A stretch of DNA of 64,000 nucleotides, taken from NCBI RefSeq assembly GCF_900496995.4, contig NC_054457.1:620001-684000 (forward strand), given 5' to 3'. Below are positions 22,950 to 36,143 of this stretch, piece by piece. This DNA comes from Aquila chrysaetos chrysaetos. Its lineage: Eukaryota > Chordata > Aves > Accipitriformes > Accipitridae. The translations under genes were made by a program, and so were the position numbers. Position 1 is the first letter of the stretch; every line of letters starts with the position of its first letter. The notes beneath the pieces are model-generated. The model was not told where the DNA came from and did no database searches. It saw only the letters and a program-made list of their open reading frames with translations.

Positions 22950-23360
22950 CGTTGAAATGGGGAACAAGTAGTAATTGATACATAAATAATGTGCTTATTT
23001 TTCTAATTTCAACCTATTCAACTTCTGTTAACCTTATTAATTGAGGCTCTTTCTGTGGGTCATTGGGTTTCCTTCCATCTAATGTAACATCTACAGGAAC
23101 TTCAGAACAATAAGGAAACATAACTGTTGTAAAGTTGAAGTTTTCCTTCTTCCTGTTAAAGGTAACGTTTATACTGAGTGGTTTTAGATTTTGGAATTTG
23201 GTGAGTTCCAGTGACATTTGACCCAAAATGCTCGATCCTAGGACATGCTAGCAAGTAATCAGCAAAGTTCAATTGCTCTTTTTTTTTTTTTTTTTTTGCC
23301 ACTGTGGTTGAATATGTATTTAGAAAACTGGGGGAAGGTGGCAGTATCACATCTCTTGTG
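22950..23360 (-). pseudogene. Probable retroviral env or gag fragment
   Basis: A 70-codon minus-strand frame (23226-23014: MGQMSLELTKFQNLKPLSIN...) with two N-glycosylation-type motifs (NVT, NFT) and one cysteine. Its place upstream of the env tail and polypurine tract suggests it is the deleted env of a second provirus of the 21716 LTR family. I do not recognise the sequence itself. A T17 run lies at 23280-23297. Confidence 0.35.
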
Positions 23361-23529
23361 CCATCTCCTCTGAAGCCATAAGCCCATTGTTTGGATTTAT
23401 TGTGAGGCCTCTGTTACATATAATAACACAGTATAGCCAAGACTGCACATGGAAGAGAACCCAGTAAGTGGTTCTCCTTTGTGTTTTCTGTCTGTGATGT
23501 AGTCCTGGCTCCTAATAAAGAGTTGGTGC

Positions 23530-24614
23530 TGTGGTGCGTTGACCCTGGCTGGACACCAGGTGCCCACCAAAGCCGATCTATCACTCCCCCTCCTCAGCTG
23601 GACAGGGGAGAGAAAATATAACAAAAGGCTCATGGGTCGAGATAAGGGCAGGGAGAGATCACTCACAAATTACCATCATGGGAAAAACAGACTCGACTTC
23701 GGGAAAATTAATTTATTACCAGTCAAACCAGAGTAGGGTAATGAGAAATAAAACCAAATCTTAAAACACCTTCCCCCCACCCCTCCCTTCTTCCTGGGCT
23801 CAACTTCACTCCCAAATTCTCTACCTCCTCCCCCTGAGCGGCACAGGGGGACGGGGAATGGGGGTTGCGATCAGTTCATCACACATTGTTTCTGCTGCTC
23901 TTTCCTCCTCAGGGGTAGGACTCCTCACTCCTCCACTGCTCCAGCATGGGGTCCCTCCCATGGGAGACAGTCCTCCATGAACTTCTCCAATGTGAGTCTT
24001 TCCCATGGGCTGCGGTTCTTCATGAACTGCTCCATCATGGGTCCCTTTCACGCAGTGCAGTCCTTCAGGAACAGACTGCTCCAGTGTGGGTCCCCCGTGG
24101 GGTCACAAATCCTGCCAGGAGCCTGCTCCAGCGTGGGCTTCCCACTGGGTCACAGCCTCCTTCGGGCCTATTCACATGCTCTGGCAAGGGGTCCTCCATG
24201 GGCTGCAGGTGGAGATCTGCTCCACCATGGACCTCCATGGGCTGCAGGGGGACAGCCTGCCTCACCATGGTCTTCACCATAGGCTGCAGGGGAATCTCTG
24301 CTCCGGCACCTGGAGCATCTCCTCCCCCTCCTTCTTCACTGACCTTGGTGTCTGCAGGGTTGTTTCTCTTACATGTTCTCCTCTCTCTGGCTGCAGTTTC
24401 TGTTGTGCAGCAACTTTTTTCCCTTTCTTAAATATGTTATCCCAGAGGTGCTACCACTGTCGCTGATTGGCTCAGCCTTGGCCAGCAGCGGGTCCGACTT
24501 GGAGCCGGCTGGCGTTGGCTCTATCAGACATGGGGGAAGCTTCTAGCAGCTTCTCACAGAAGCCACCCCCGTAATCCCCCTGCTACCAAAACCTTGCCAT
24601 GCAAATCCAATATA
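23530..24614 (-). mobile_element. Solo LTR with internal tandem repeats
   Basis: Minus orientation. Plus-strand ends are TGTGGTGCGTTGACC and ...CCAATATA. A perfect duplication ggtgc flanks it (23525-23529 and 24615-24619). It is the same family as the plus-strand copy at 32249-33205 and the shorter copy at 40003-40594. The middle (about 23930-24300) is a degenerate tandem repeat of about 35-45 bp (CTCCAGYRTGGG/CCCATGGGCTGCAG pattern). Frames crossing it are by-products of the repeat. Confidence 0.9.
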
Positions 24615-24619
24615 GGTGC

Positions 24620-25354
24620 CCAGAGAGATCAGGTGGAATGAGGGCTGTTAATATGGTTAGGCCATAAGCAGCTTGTTTTCTCCTTTCCCTCAAGGTTGCA
24701 GTCCTGCTCTGAGTCTCTACTAAGGCTGAGACTTTCAACTGAATTTGCTGCACTCCTCCCAGTTGTTTCCAGCAGGCCCCACAGTTCACTTCTGGTGCCT
24801 TGCAAGCTCCATCCTTTAGTTCTCAGCTTCAGTCCAAACTTCTGGCTTATCTTTGCCTGAATGAGTTTTTTGTGCACAAAATAAACACCACTGACAAGTG
24901 GGAAATTTGAGGTATTTTTGGCATTGCGTTAGTGGTGGGTGTTCAGAAATGTGAATAAAAACAAGTGGGAAGCCAGAAAAAATAACTTCATCTGGATCAT
25001 AATCTAGTCCTTTCATTCAGGAGGACCATTTTCAGCTTTTTTCAGCCACTGCGTTGTAATGTGCAGTGCAAGGTCTGAAAGGTCTGATCTGTATCACTGA
25101 AATCTCCTTTGAGGGGGCTCTGGGGATCACCTCTTCACTGTATTCTGAGTAGTTCACTTCAGCTGTGTCACAAATCTTGCCTTTTTTTTACATTTCTGGG
25201 TGGGTGGGTGAGCCTAAAGGGGCAAGTGCTGCTGAGGGAAGGATGGTTGCTCCATCCATCTCTAGATGCCTTTGCCTAATGTGCAAGTATGAGGCAGGAT
25301 CAACTGTCCCCGTGTCACGTGACAGAGCTGCCTGGTCAAGAGAAGACCTCTATG
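24620..25354. other. Intergenic sequence, nothing recognised
   Basis: About 730 bp between the LTR at 23530-24614 and the CR1 fragment. No gene or known repeat is identified. Confidence 0.35.
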
Positions 25355-25640
25355 AATGCATTTCTGACAGCCTCCCTGGGCAGTCTGTTCCAGAGCTTTG
25401 TTTGTCTTGGTTGTTTTCTGAGGAGAAAGGAAGCTTTCCAACTTTTTTTTTTTTTTTTCCCTTGCTGTAACTGAAGCCCATTGCATCTTATTCTGCTAAG
25501 CAAAAGTTTATTCCTTTTCTCCATAATCTTTTACATGCTTGAAGACTCTTACCACCCTCGGTATTCTCCAGGCCAAAATGTCTGAATTTGTTCCATCTTT
25601 CCTTAGAGACCGTTTTTTAGTCTTTTTTGTAGTTTTCACT
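25355..25640 (-). mobile_element. CR1 LINE fragment
   Basis: Segments such as CAGCCTCCCTGGGCAGTCTGTTCCAG (first part, 25369 on), the GCCCATTGCATCTTATTCTG-like part and TATTCTCCAGGCCAAA match the antisense of the conserved 3' region of avian CR1 elements. It is diverged, with a T18 run at 25443-25459 and no clear ends. It is an old copy. Confidence 0.6.
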
Positions 25641-25708
25641 GTTTTTCTCTGAATCTTTCCTATGTGTTCATTCCTTTAGTTGTAGCTTCTAGCTGTGATA
25701 ATGCTTCT

Positions 25709-26147
25709 TGTGGGAACATATTTAGCTAACGGTCGCAAGAGCATTCCAGATGCCTTTAGAAGGCCTTGAACAGAATAAACAAGACGACAAAAAAAGAAAG
25801 ATACCAATTAGAACAACACAGGTGCGCATTCCACAATAAAGGGAACTTGGCACAAAGAACCTCAATTTGGCAGTTTATCTTGACCAATTAGACTGAGACA
25901 AGTTTCGCATGTTTTAGTTGATATAACCAATTATGTCCTATGTTTATGCGCGTGTACAGAGTTAGTATAACCAATTATATCTTATGTTTATGCACGTGGA
26001 CACTATATGCTTGCATGCAGCAACCAATCAGAGCTTTTAAGGAACTTAGAGAATTGTATAAGAACGATCTGCTATGCTCAATAAACTGGCGACTTTGATC
26101 ATCATATTGGTGTCCTGTCGTCCGTCCCCGCATGGAATTTCTCTACA
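25709..26147 (+). mobile_element. Solo LTR, class II (ERVK/alpha-beta type)
   Basis: 439 bp, TGTGGGAACA...CTCTACA, flanked by a perfect 6-bp duplication gcttct (25703-25708 and 26148-26153). Six-base duplications are typical of class II avian ERVs. TATAAG is at 26057-26062 and AATAAA at 26080-26085. It contains a local imperfect repeat (TATAACCAATTAT..CTTATGTTTATGC), copies near 25922 and 25969. Confidence 0.9.
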
Positions 26148-26153
26148 GCTTCT

Positions 26154-29100
26154 AGATGAAGCCTTACTAATATGAAGGAAAGTGTAAGGGCTGTTGCCCA
26201 TGTCTTGTGAGCTAGGCTAGTGTTTTGCATATAATTCACTAAAACACATCTCTTTCAGAAATTCTGTCTAGTTTTTACCTTTTCCTGTGTTTATGCAGTA
26301 GATAATTTCTGCTGCCATGTAAAATTTTGCATTTTTTCCTTATTGAAATATGTTCTTACTGAATTTCATTTTTTCTAAACTTTCTCCAATTCGTTAGAAA
26401 CATTTTGATTTCTAATCTTGTCCTTCAAGATATTGAATAGCCTTATGTTGCCCACATATTAAATATGCACACTTCCTCTTTTACCTCTTCTCATATAGAT
26501 CAGTTGAACAGAACTGCACCTTTTGGGGTGGTCAGAACATTCAATTTTAGTAGTAAACTCTTGGTAACTACCTGGTGTAAGGGGCTGTGCATCTACCTGT
26601 CCTACTTATGTGGAAATTCTGAGGACCCCAGTCTATTAGGAATGAGTGGCAGGTATTGCCCAGGAGTTAAGCATTTTCCTGGATTGGAACGTCTCTGCTT
26701 GCTTGATTTAGACCAAGGACTTCAATCCTTCTCCCCCCTCCCCCTCCCAAGAGAATGTTTTGAACTGTGGCTGCTAGGTATTCAGTGGGAGAGCTCTCAG
26801 TCTGGGATTTTAAAGCCAGTTCAGTTAGAGGAGTGTGGGAGATTGACTGCAGCTCAGAGTTGAAGGCTTTCACTAGAGGTGTGGAAGGTGGGTTGCCAAA
26901 CCAGTACATTAGTCTAAGGAAATAGAGCAACTTTGTGTGGTTTTGGTTTGTTTTTTAGTTGGGTTTTTTTTGTTGTTTTTGTTTTTTTAATTGGCAGATC
27001 TGGATTCAAGCCTCTGCCTTCGGTTAAGCAGAAAGGATTTGAAAATAGGTCTTCTAGATGGCAGATAAAGCCTGCCTTTTCCTGCTCCTAATATTGACAT
27101 TTCCTGCTGGCTAGAAACTTCTTGCTTAGTTTATTGCCTCTTGTGAATGCCATTCTGGAAGCTCAAACTTTTCCCATGCCTGAAAGTCAAAATCTGACGG
27201 AGTGTGTCAGAAGTGTTTGTAGCATGGAGTACATTATATTATGCAGAGCCATGAGCATTAGACATCTATGAAATGGTTGCCCTTGGATTCAGTGGCACTG
27301 GGCTAATTGGCTCTGCATTCTGCAGTCAGTCCCCTTTTCCTACCTCAAGGCATTTAGCACAGGACATGCTGTACCACCTTTATCCTTTTTGTAGATTTAA
27401 CCCAAAATATTCATGTACAGTTAGCTCTTCCCTTCTCTTAAGGGAAGTTGGAGCATAACCTCCCTGGAGATGTACACTGTAGTCCTTTTTTGTAGCTAAT
27501 TATGTACCTACAGGATAGGGGAAGCAGGCTTATTCTGTTGGAGGTTTACTTAAGTCTTGGCTCTAATACACACCCTGTCCCTTCTGAAACTGTGTTTCAA
27601 TGGATAAATCTCCTTTTAACCTATGCTGTGTGATCTTAGTGAAATTCAGCTAATTCAACTCAATGAACAATATTTTTGATTGGAAAAAAAATACATTATT
27701 CAGTTTCATCCCTTTTATGCTAGTAAGCTACGGCTAGAAATGACCTATACATAGTGATGTTCCTTGCGCAAGTGCTTTTGGACCAGATTGTGCTTTCCCC
27801 TGCTCCCCATGCTTCTTAATTCATCCCAAAATCTATTTTTGAGTGAAAAATTTCAGTTGTCTTATTTGTGTTGTTGGTTGGTCTGTAGTATAGTATGGCC
27901 AATTATAAGAGCAGATTTCCATATTTCAAGGAAGTGGTAGCTGCTTGGCTAATAAATAAAAGCAAGTGGCCTGCAAATTAGCCAGTTACAAGAAATTACC
28001 TGTGTATCGTGGAGGTTTTTCAAGTGAAGGAAGGAGTTTAAATTACAGGACAAACAGAGTTTTGAAACTACTTTCAGTTTTGAATATACAGTATAACTGA
28101 GGACTTGAACGATATTAGTTTCTGGGTGAAGATATCAAGTTTTTTTTGTAGTTCTATTTCAGATGCAGTACATCTGAATCAAAGGGCAAAAATCTTAACT
28201 GTGCAAGGGTAAACTTAAAAGCAGGTAGTAGCTAGCAAGCATGTGATCAGAGCAATGGGCACAGGACTTATAATGATAACTTACTTACAAATTGTTATTT
28301 TCTGTCTACCTTTTTCTTCTAAAATCATCTTTGGACTCCTGTTCTGCTATGGTCTTTCAGTAGAACAAATGCTTTGTTCAGCTGGCAAATAATTGAGAAA
28401 CTTCTTAAAATTATTCTGCCAGCAAGAGAGAGAAATGTCCAGGGCATAAAAATGCATTCATGATAGAAGTTTTCATACTGCACTCTTGAGTGATAAATGA
28501 ACATGTATCATCATATGTAAGGGTAAATACAGCTCATGTCAATCTTAGGTAGACTTTGAAAGGCATCAGTAAAGCTAGCGACAAGGTTCAAAGAGGACAG
28601 AGGTCAAAAATGTTGCCCACAGGACTTTTCTTTTTTGGAATGGTCTCTTGTATCTGCTAATGCAGACTATGTATCTCCAAAAAGAGTAGGTAACTTTAAA
28701 ATTAGAAATAACATGGTGTCACTTGATGTGCCACTGCCTTTTGAGTTTGGGATCTGAGAGGACAATAACAACAATACTACTACTTAGGCTTAATTTTCTG
28801 TATTTTACTTCAGTATGGAAATTGGCCCCAGTCTAAATGAAAAATGTTTTGTCAGCAAAAATCATCTTCTCTATGAATAATCTGCATCTGGCCGCTCAGA
28901 GCACTGCTGGAAAAATTTAGTCTGCCATAATATATCACTGGATCAACTGTTCTACTAGCATGAATAATGCATTACCTGCATGGATTTGCCAATCACCCTC
29001 CAAGGGCCAGCCCTATGTTATTGCTGCCTTGTCACATTTTTTTGGTATAGTTTTTACAGATATCATGCTGCTGTCCTTTCAGACACTTTCAGGGGCACCT

Positions 29101-30949
29101 GGAGACAAGAAGAGAGCAAGTCCTTTCAGGTATGAACATACCTTGATTTTCATCAGTGAAGCTGGCTATTTTCTGTACAATAGAATATGCTCAGTCTTTT
29201 GGACAACTTAGTAAGAGAGAAGAAGAAATGGATAGGGGAGAGTATCATCTTAGTTCATAATCAGAGGGAGCTAGAAAATAGCTTGGACAGAGATGTATAG
29301 GCAAACATGAGAAACCACTCTACCCTAGAAACTATTGCACCAAGAAACTTTTCCTTGGAGTCTGGTTTATATGTTAACTACTCAGTCCCATGCGCCCTTA
29401 ACTCTAAATGCCAACTTAAGCCACACCACAGTGCTACTTTCCTTCAGCCACTACAGGTCCCGCTTATGTTTAGATTTCATGCTGACCTGCATGTGATACT
29501 CGGCAACTGCACGTCATTTTTCTGTGGGTTTGTGTTTGAGAAGTGTGTATTATTTCTTCTTCTGAAGAGTAATTTTTATTTTAAATTCTGCCTTACCCAG
29601 CAGACTTGACACCTTCCCCCCCCCCCTTTTCAGCTCAGCATTTATTCACCACATTCCATTCAAGGGCCTGCAAGCATAGTTACTATTACGCTGACTGCAG
29701 TTGGTCAGTTAAGGCAGGCTTTGTCTGCTCCAGCCGCTGTTCCTGGTGAAGGTTCATAGAAGAAACTGACTGAAATGAGTATGCAAAGACAGATGTTCTC
29801 AGTAGCAGTTCATTTGCCCTGTGAACAGAGCAGTGTCTGGCAGTTACATGCCTATGCTGGTATATACACGATGCTGGTAAGGTGTGCATATACTCTTATG
29901 AAACCATAGTGTTGTCACAAATGTTTTTTATCTCATAGCGCTGTTTAATACTGGTCTGGGGTCACTTACTTCAAAAGAAGGTCATTCTGCAGTCAATCAG
30001 AAATCTTTCAGTGTTGACAATGTCAGAGCAGTGCTTAAGAGTGATGGAGAAGTAGACTTATTAAGCACATTGAGAGTAAGGTACACAAATAGAGGTACTG
30101 AAACTGCAGTTTACCCAAACTCAGGCAAATTAACAAAAAAATTCAATAAGAGTATTCAATATAGCACCACACAAAAGGTACACTGTGTTTTGTGTTGCCT
30201 TTAAGGAACATGCCAAAAAACTTTCAACCTAGAAAAACTAACGTAAAAAGCTTGCTTGTTCATCAGAGCTTACTCTTTGCTGTTTAGAGAAGCCATTCTG
30301 AAAGAACCACAGCTTTTGTACATGTTTGGTCTTCCAGGCAGATTAAGCATTGTTCCCTTACCTATTAGTTCTCTTTCAGCTTTTGGGGTTTAAGCTTTGT
30401 TCAAAGAAACTCACTTAAGCCAAGGTGCTTTCAGGAAAAGCATAACTCTTACCAGCAGATCCAATTGACAACATACTAGTCATCTGCTAAATTCTGTTTC
30501 TTGAAAAAGTAACAGAATTTTGATCAATGGTAACTGTATGAATTGGGGTCTACAAATCAACCCCAGGCAAACTGAGAAAGATTGGGAATCAGCTCTTAAT
30601 TCTGTCTTGGGCTCAAAGATAAACAAGGAGTAATACTTAATAAAATTACAAATAAATTGCATCACAAAAAAAGATGAGTGACATTGAAGGGTCATTTACT
30701 CCATCTCTTCTTTCAATACAGATTGTTATGCTATAATGGCTTGAAATTATTTCAAATATAAGGTGCCTCTAATGTATTTATTGGTCCCTCACGTTCCTTA
30801 CATAGCTAAACTTTCTTAGCCTGAATTGTTCAGATTAAGTTCTGTATATTAGCTATTACACTATTATGCTTACATTAAATAGGCTTTATTTTTTTCCTTT
30901 CTGTAACTGAGGTGAACTGGAAATGTTTCTATTTTGCCTGAATATGGAA
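26154..30949. other. Intergenic region between TBCA and OTP
   Basis: About 4.8 kb of AT-rich sequence downstream of TBCA. No gene, RNA gene or clear repeat is recognised. Short open frames on both strands have no supporting features. Confidence 0.5.
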
Positions 30950-31118
30950 CACACAGATGTTTCAGAACATCCTTTATTTGATGCATCTTGCAGTTAGAGA
31001 AAAGCCAGTTTGCATAAAGGGAACCTTAGCAAGCCAACAATAGTAATAGAGCCATAGTCAAATAAAAGTGTAGAATGGACCCAGTGCTAATGCATATAAA
31101 GAGACTACTGGAAAACTT
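30950..31118 (-). other. TBCA: TBCA 3' UTR with polyadenylation signal
   Basis: AATAAA on the minus strand at 30978-30973, about 140 bases after the stop. Cleavage is expected some 15-25 bases later. A second TTTATT (plus) lies near 30886. Confidence 0.55.
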
Positions 31119-31199
31119 CTAGGCTTCCAGCTTCACTGACTCTAGTATGGAACGTGCTTCTTTATACTCTTCGGCTTCTTCCAATTCTTTTTCATTTTC
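31119..31199 (-). CDS. TBCA: TBCA exon 4 (C-terminal 26 residues)
   Basis: Minus strand: acceptor ttccag, then ENEKELEEAEEYKEARSILE...KLEA and TAG at 31121-31119. It is nearly identical to the end of vertebrate tubulin-folding cofactor A, a 108-residue three-helix-bundle chaperone that holds beta-tubulin intermediates in the cytosol during heterodimer assembly. This exon gives most of helix 3. A minus-strand AATAAA at 30978-30973 would end a short 3' UTR of about 150-170 bases. Exons 2, 3 and 4 total 90 codons and join in phase. The missing 18 codons of exon 1 would complete 108. Confidence 0.95.
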   Translation of the reverse strand, partial: ENEKELEEAEEYKEARSILESVKLEA

Positions 31200-33511
31200 C
31201 TGGAATTAAAAACAAAACTTTTGAGTACTTTGAAAATAATGGACATGGAATTAAATTTAAGGAGGAAACTATGAAACAAGGGATATATCATTATTGAAAA
31301 CACTAGTTTTACATAATTCGAAGCACAAGTAATTTCTTTTGTCCTGCTTAAGGTCCAGGGTAATGGCTGTTATGTGTGAATAGATTTGATCTATGCATAC
31401 CTTTATTTTGTTAAATAAATATTTAAAACCAAGGACAGCATAACCGGAACCAATAACAACAGAACTCAGAACAAGAGTACCATTAGGAAAAAGCTTAAGC
31501 CAAGACTGACAATTAAAAAAACATACTACTACACAGTTGATTTTAAGCATTGAAAGTGAGCTAAGAACAGAAAGCAACCTTTAAAGACTTCCAAATTCTT
31601 AATAAGAATAGTAACTCCCCGCATTCCTCGTTTTAACTTTGTACAGCACAGCGTTTGGATCAATAGCATCATTTCTGCATGCTGCTGAAATCTAGACCAG
31701 CTAACTGTCAAGTAACGAGTTGAATGACAAAAGGACCCTAAAGCCTGCCAGGTACTGAGTCTTTATTTTGGAAAACAGTAGAGGCATACCACCAGAGGAC
31801 AAGACACCTTGAGTTTTCCTTTGAAAAGGGATTTGCATTTTAGCTGTCAAATGTGTCTGAGGCTTAATTTACGGTATGTATTTTTAGCCTCACAGTAGCA
31901 TTTACATGTGTAGCAGAATTCTTGGTGAAAAATCAGCTTTTAAAATAAGCATGACTATCTCAAACTTAGTATAGTTTCAGTGAATCTATTTGTACAAGAT
32001 ATTATTTATTCCTGCAGGTATTCATAGCTTAAAAATGCAGCACTAGTTCTCATCTCACTAATAAATCATATAAGCAGTATTCAGTAAGGACTCAGCTGTC
32101 TTGTTTCTTGTCCATAGCATAATAAAAGTAGTAAGCAAAGTATTTTGACTATTTCAGTTCACTACAAGCATATTATATACATCTACATGATCTAGAAAGA
32201 CTACCTAAAGCAAGTGAACTATTTTTTCTGATCATGTAACTATCATGGTGTATTGGGTTTGTGTGGTAGGGTTTTGGTAGCAGGGGAGAAGCTGCAGGGG
32301 TGGCTCCTGTGAGAAGATGCTAGAAGCTTCCTTAGCTCCAAGTTGGACCCACCTCTAGCCAAGACAGAGCCAATCAGCGACAGTGGTAGCGCCTCTGGGA
32401 TAACATATTTAAGAAGGGAAAACCTGCAGCGGGAAGGGAGTGGGATGTGAGAGAAACACCTAGGCAGACACTAAGGTCAGTGAAGAAGGAGGGGGAGGAG
32501 GTGCGCTGGAGGAGGTGATTCCCCTGCAGCCTGTAGTGAGACAGCAGGCTGTCCCCCTGCAGCCTGTGGAGGTGAATGGTGGAGCAGATGCCCACCTGTA
32601 GCCCATGGAGGAGCCCACGCTGGAGTAGGTGGATGCCCCTGAAGAAGGCCGTGACTCCGTGGGAAAAGCCCGTGCTGGAGCAGTCTGTACCTGAAGGACT
32701 GCAGCCTACAGAAAGGACCCATGCTGGAGCAGTTTGTGAAGGACTGCAGCCCATGGGAGGGACCCCACACTGGAGCAGAGGAAGAGTGTAAGGAGTCCTC
32801 CCCCTGAGGAGGAAGGAGCGGCAGAGACAACATGTGATGAACTGACCGCAACCCCCATTCCCCGTCCCCCTGCGCTGCTCAGGGGGAGGAGGTAGAGAAA
32901 ATCGGGAGTGGAGTTGAGCCCAGGAAGAAGGGAGGGGTGGGGGGAAGGTGTTTTAAGATTTGTTTTACTTCTCATTACCCTGTTTTGATTTGAATAGTAA
33001 CAAATTAAATTGATTTTGGTTTTTTTTCCCCCAAGTTGAGTCTGGTTTTTGCCCATGACCATAATTGGTGAGTGATCCCTCCCTGTCCTTGTCTCGACCC
33101 ACGAGCTTTTCATTATATTTTCTCCTCCCCATCCCACTGGGGGGGGGGAGGAGTGAGCGAGCAGCCTTGTGGTGCTTTGTTGCCAGCTGGGCTTAAACCA
33201 TGACACACGGGAATTCAGAGTCCATTGTAACAGTTCAGTATTTAAGTGTATGTTGAGTGCGCACTCCCTTAAAGACAGCTTCTAATATTCTAACACACAC
33301 AGTTTTCATAGACTGAAGACCAAGTCTGCAAAGACAGTTATCTAAAATGAAATATTGGTATGTTATAGGATGCTAGTCTTGGGACCTATAAAAAGTAATT
33401 CTTCAATCCAATTCTAATATGCTGCAATTGCACTACAGGCAAGCATGTTTCTCCAAGTTCATCAAGGAACAGCAGCATTTCTTGATTGGTGGATTTTGGT
33501 GCTATACTTAC
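31200..33511 (-). other. TBCA: TBCA intron 3
   Basis: Runs from donor GTAAGT (33511-33506) to acceptor ttccag (just above 31199), 2.3 kb. It holds the solo LTR at 32249-33205 on the opposite strand. The remainder is unremarkable AT-rich sequence. Confidence 0.85.
32249..33205 (+). mobile_element. Solo LTR with internal tandem repeats
   Basis: 957 bp, TGTATTGGGTTT...AACCATGACA, flanked by catgg/cacgg (one transition from perfect). It is the plus-strand relative of 23530-24614. The interior from about 32500 to 32790 repeats a unit of about 45 bp (CTGGAGCAGTYTGT..GAAGGACTGCAGCCCATGG). Antisense to TBCA, within its intron 3. Confidence 0.88.
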
Positions 33512-33598
33512 TAGTAGTTGAGCAAGATCTGCATGTGCAACTTCTAATCTGCGCTGGCAGTCTGGAATCATCATTCGTGACTCTTGTAAGATCTCAAT
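33512..33598 (-). CDS. TBCA: TBCA exon 3 (29 codons)
   Basis: Minus strand: acceptor tttcacag, then IEILQESRMMIPDCQRRLEV...LAQLL, donor GTAAGT. It codes for helix 2 and the turn before helix 3. ILQESRMMIPDCQRRLE is the most conserved part of TBCA and identifies the gene. Phase 0 at both ends, matching exon 4 (ENEKELEE). The ATG in MMIP is internal and not a start. Confidence 0.97.
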
Positions 33599-36143
33599 CT
33601 GTGAAAATTAGAAGCCAATAAAATGAGAACATATTCCAGATGGGAGTGTTATTTTTTAAGACAAGTCTTTACTCTGAAAAATCAGTAGTCCAGTCATCAT
33701 CTAGGAACTTCAGAACAGTGGTACCTATTTTCTGAATAGGCTTTTTTATTAAAAGATACACTTAGCATAATTACTTAAAACTCTGTTAATTTACAGGACA
33801 CTTCCATTTACTTTGTGCTTAATGAAATATAAAGTATTAAGTGTAAAAGAGTATTTAGAATAATTTTTTCCTTAGAAAAAGGTACTGCCTGGTAAGCTTT
33901 CCATACAGCATTTGTTAAAAAGGCTATTTAAAACAAACTTTCTCCTGCTGTCGTGAAGCAGCTTCATCCAGAATGGGATCAGCTGGCTATATAAATATCT
34001 CCTGCATCTTTTGGGTAATAAAGAAAAACAGTGTTCAGATAATACCACATAGAGATAATTACTGCTTGAAAAAAGTTATTGAGATATTGATCACATTGTG
34101 TGCACACTGCAGGAAGCTCTGACTGAAAGAGAAAGGTAAAGAAAAATGAAAAGCAAAGACCAGCAGGCTCATATTTTTGATGCTTATCATGCATAAAAAG
34201 TTATTACTTATCCTTGTGCTTCATTTTAGGAGAAAGATTATTCTCACCATGAACAAAATCACTAAAATGGCACCCCACCGAATCTGAACATCTTGCTCCC
34301 TCCTACAGAAAAATTCAGATTTATACAAGGGAACATTTATTTCATGGAACATTTCTGGATCTGAAATCCAACCACCGAGAAGAAAAGGTGTGCAGAGTTG
34401 TTCAATAATGTTAAATCTATTTAGAAATTAAAATAGGTTAGATATAAGTATGAAACCTCTTCTGCATTCAGGATAACCTGCAACAGGCAGCTTTCACTTT
34501 AAATGGCTTACTTCATTCTGTCATTCCTATGTTGTATTCTTTCAGTATTAATGCTGCCGTACTGAAGGGAACACTGTCATCACAAAAGGGAAGATAAGCT
34601 ATGTCTAAGAATGTATTTATGCATACAGGAAGGCCTTTTGTAGTACAGCATTATCATCATTCTTAAGTGTCATATGCTTAAGTTCTTAGTTCAAGTCATT
34701 TTTGAGAGAAAGGGTTTAAAAACTTTGTTTCTAATTTTTTTTCAGAGAATCTAGGGCAAAACCTGTCTACTTTGAAGCAAAGATGGGTGACAAATGTTTA
34801 AAAAAAGTTAAGCATCCCCAAATTCCAGTTCTCATCAGTATTATCACTTTCTTTTAAGCATTCAGCATTGGACTGTATTAAAAATAAGACTAGTCAGTCT
34901 GCATGTTACACTTTCAGCAGTGAATGAATAAAGATTTGTAACTTCTATAGAATGAGGTATGCCATGAGATAATGCCTTCTGCTTTATGTACTACAACTTT
35001 GTTCTACAAAGAATACCTACAGGAGTGAGAATATCCAATAATGACTTCCTTGGGCTGGTATTGCTAAATAGTTGTGTGTTGTAAAGCTGGTGGATGATAT
35101 AGAAAGTAGTAACTTATTTGATATATGCCACTCAATAAGCAATCTGGGAAGGCATATAAACTGTAGTCCTAGCTGTTGTAAGAAAAGAACAAAACTACCC
35201 TAACCACACTGTTCAAAACAGAATTTGACTGTGATCTAAAGGGGTACCTGAGTTTTATTTACATTTGCCTGCAGTTATGCAATAATAAATAAAAAACAGA
35301 AGGAAGATAAATCCTGTAACTACATTCAGTAGGTACAAACAGTTGAAGATTGGAACAGGAATTTTGTGGAACCAAGATTATTAGTCGATAACTTCTACAT
35401 AAAACACTTTTTTTCCAAGATAATCCCAGATGGACCATTTACTGTTACAAATGTATATAATAAAGCAAAGTCAAAAGCTCAAATAATTAGATAAGCTTTA
35501 GGACTGGAATTTTAAAAAAGCGTTAGGTCTCCAAATTCTATCAAAATTTAAACAGCAGCCTTCTCCCCTCCCCCAACACATTCTAGAAACTTTCTGACTA
35601 AATTCTAAGGAGTTTAAATTATAACCAGGTCACAGAGGAAGTTATTACATGAAACTGATCTAACTTTGCAAAGAACCATAAATATCTTCAAGGTTTCTGT
35701 GAATTACAATGCCAAATAGAAGTATTAAAAAACTGGAGTAACTGAAGTGCATATAAATAAAGTGTTAAGACAAAAGCAATAAAGCACAAAAGTATGTACA
35801 GAGAGAAACAAATTGAATTTGTTGTCAATAAGTGTTCATAGGACCAGAAGAGCTACTGTGACTAGTGAGGATGATGTCCCTATTCCTTTAAGTGTAATGA
35901 TAAAATCCAGTTAAACAAATCTCTTCAAAGAGCCACATTTCTGGTCAGTTGTCTTTCAGGATTGAAGGTATTTCTACTAAGGGAGCAGATGTCTGGCATC
36001 TTTCAAAAGCAAGCAGTCTGCTCAGATGTGATGGAGCTCTCTAACTGTTGCAGTGTATATAGCCTATTTACTAAACATGATGTGGATTTTTTGTAAATTG
36101 GTTCAGATGTCAAAGAACTAGTGTGCATAATATAATGCACTAT

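Noticed and set aside
23946-24466. Plus-strand frames of 101-161 codons with repeated wording
   Set aside because: They translate the tandem repeats of a solo LTR on the opposite strand. The same repeats read open in several frames.
32374-33206. Minus-strand frames of 124-166 codons in TBCA intron 3
   Set aside because: Antisense of the solo LTR at 32249-33205, including its repeat block.
33386-33574. A 62-codon frame starting MMIPDCQRR as a separate small gene
   Set aside because: It is TBCA exon 3 read past its donor site; residues after LAQLL are intron.
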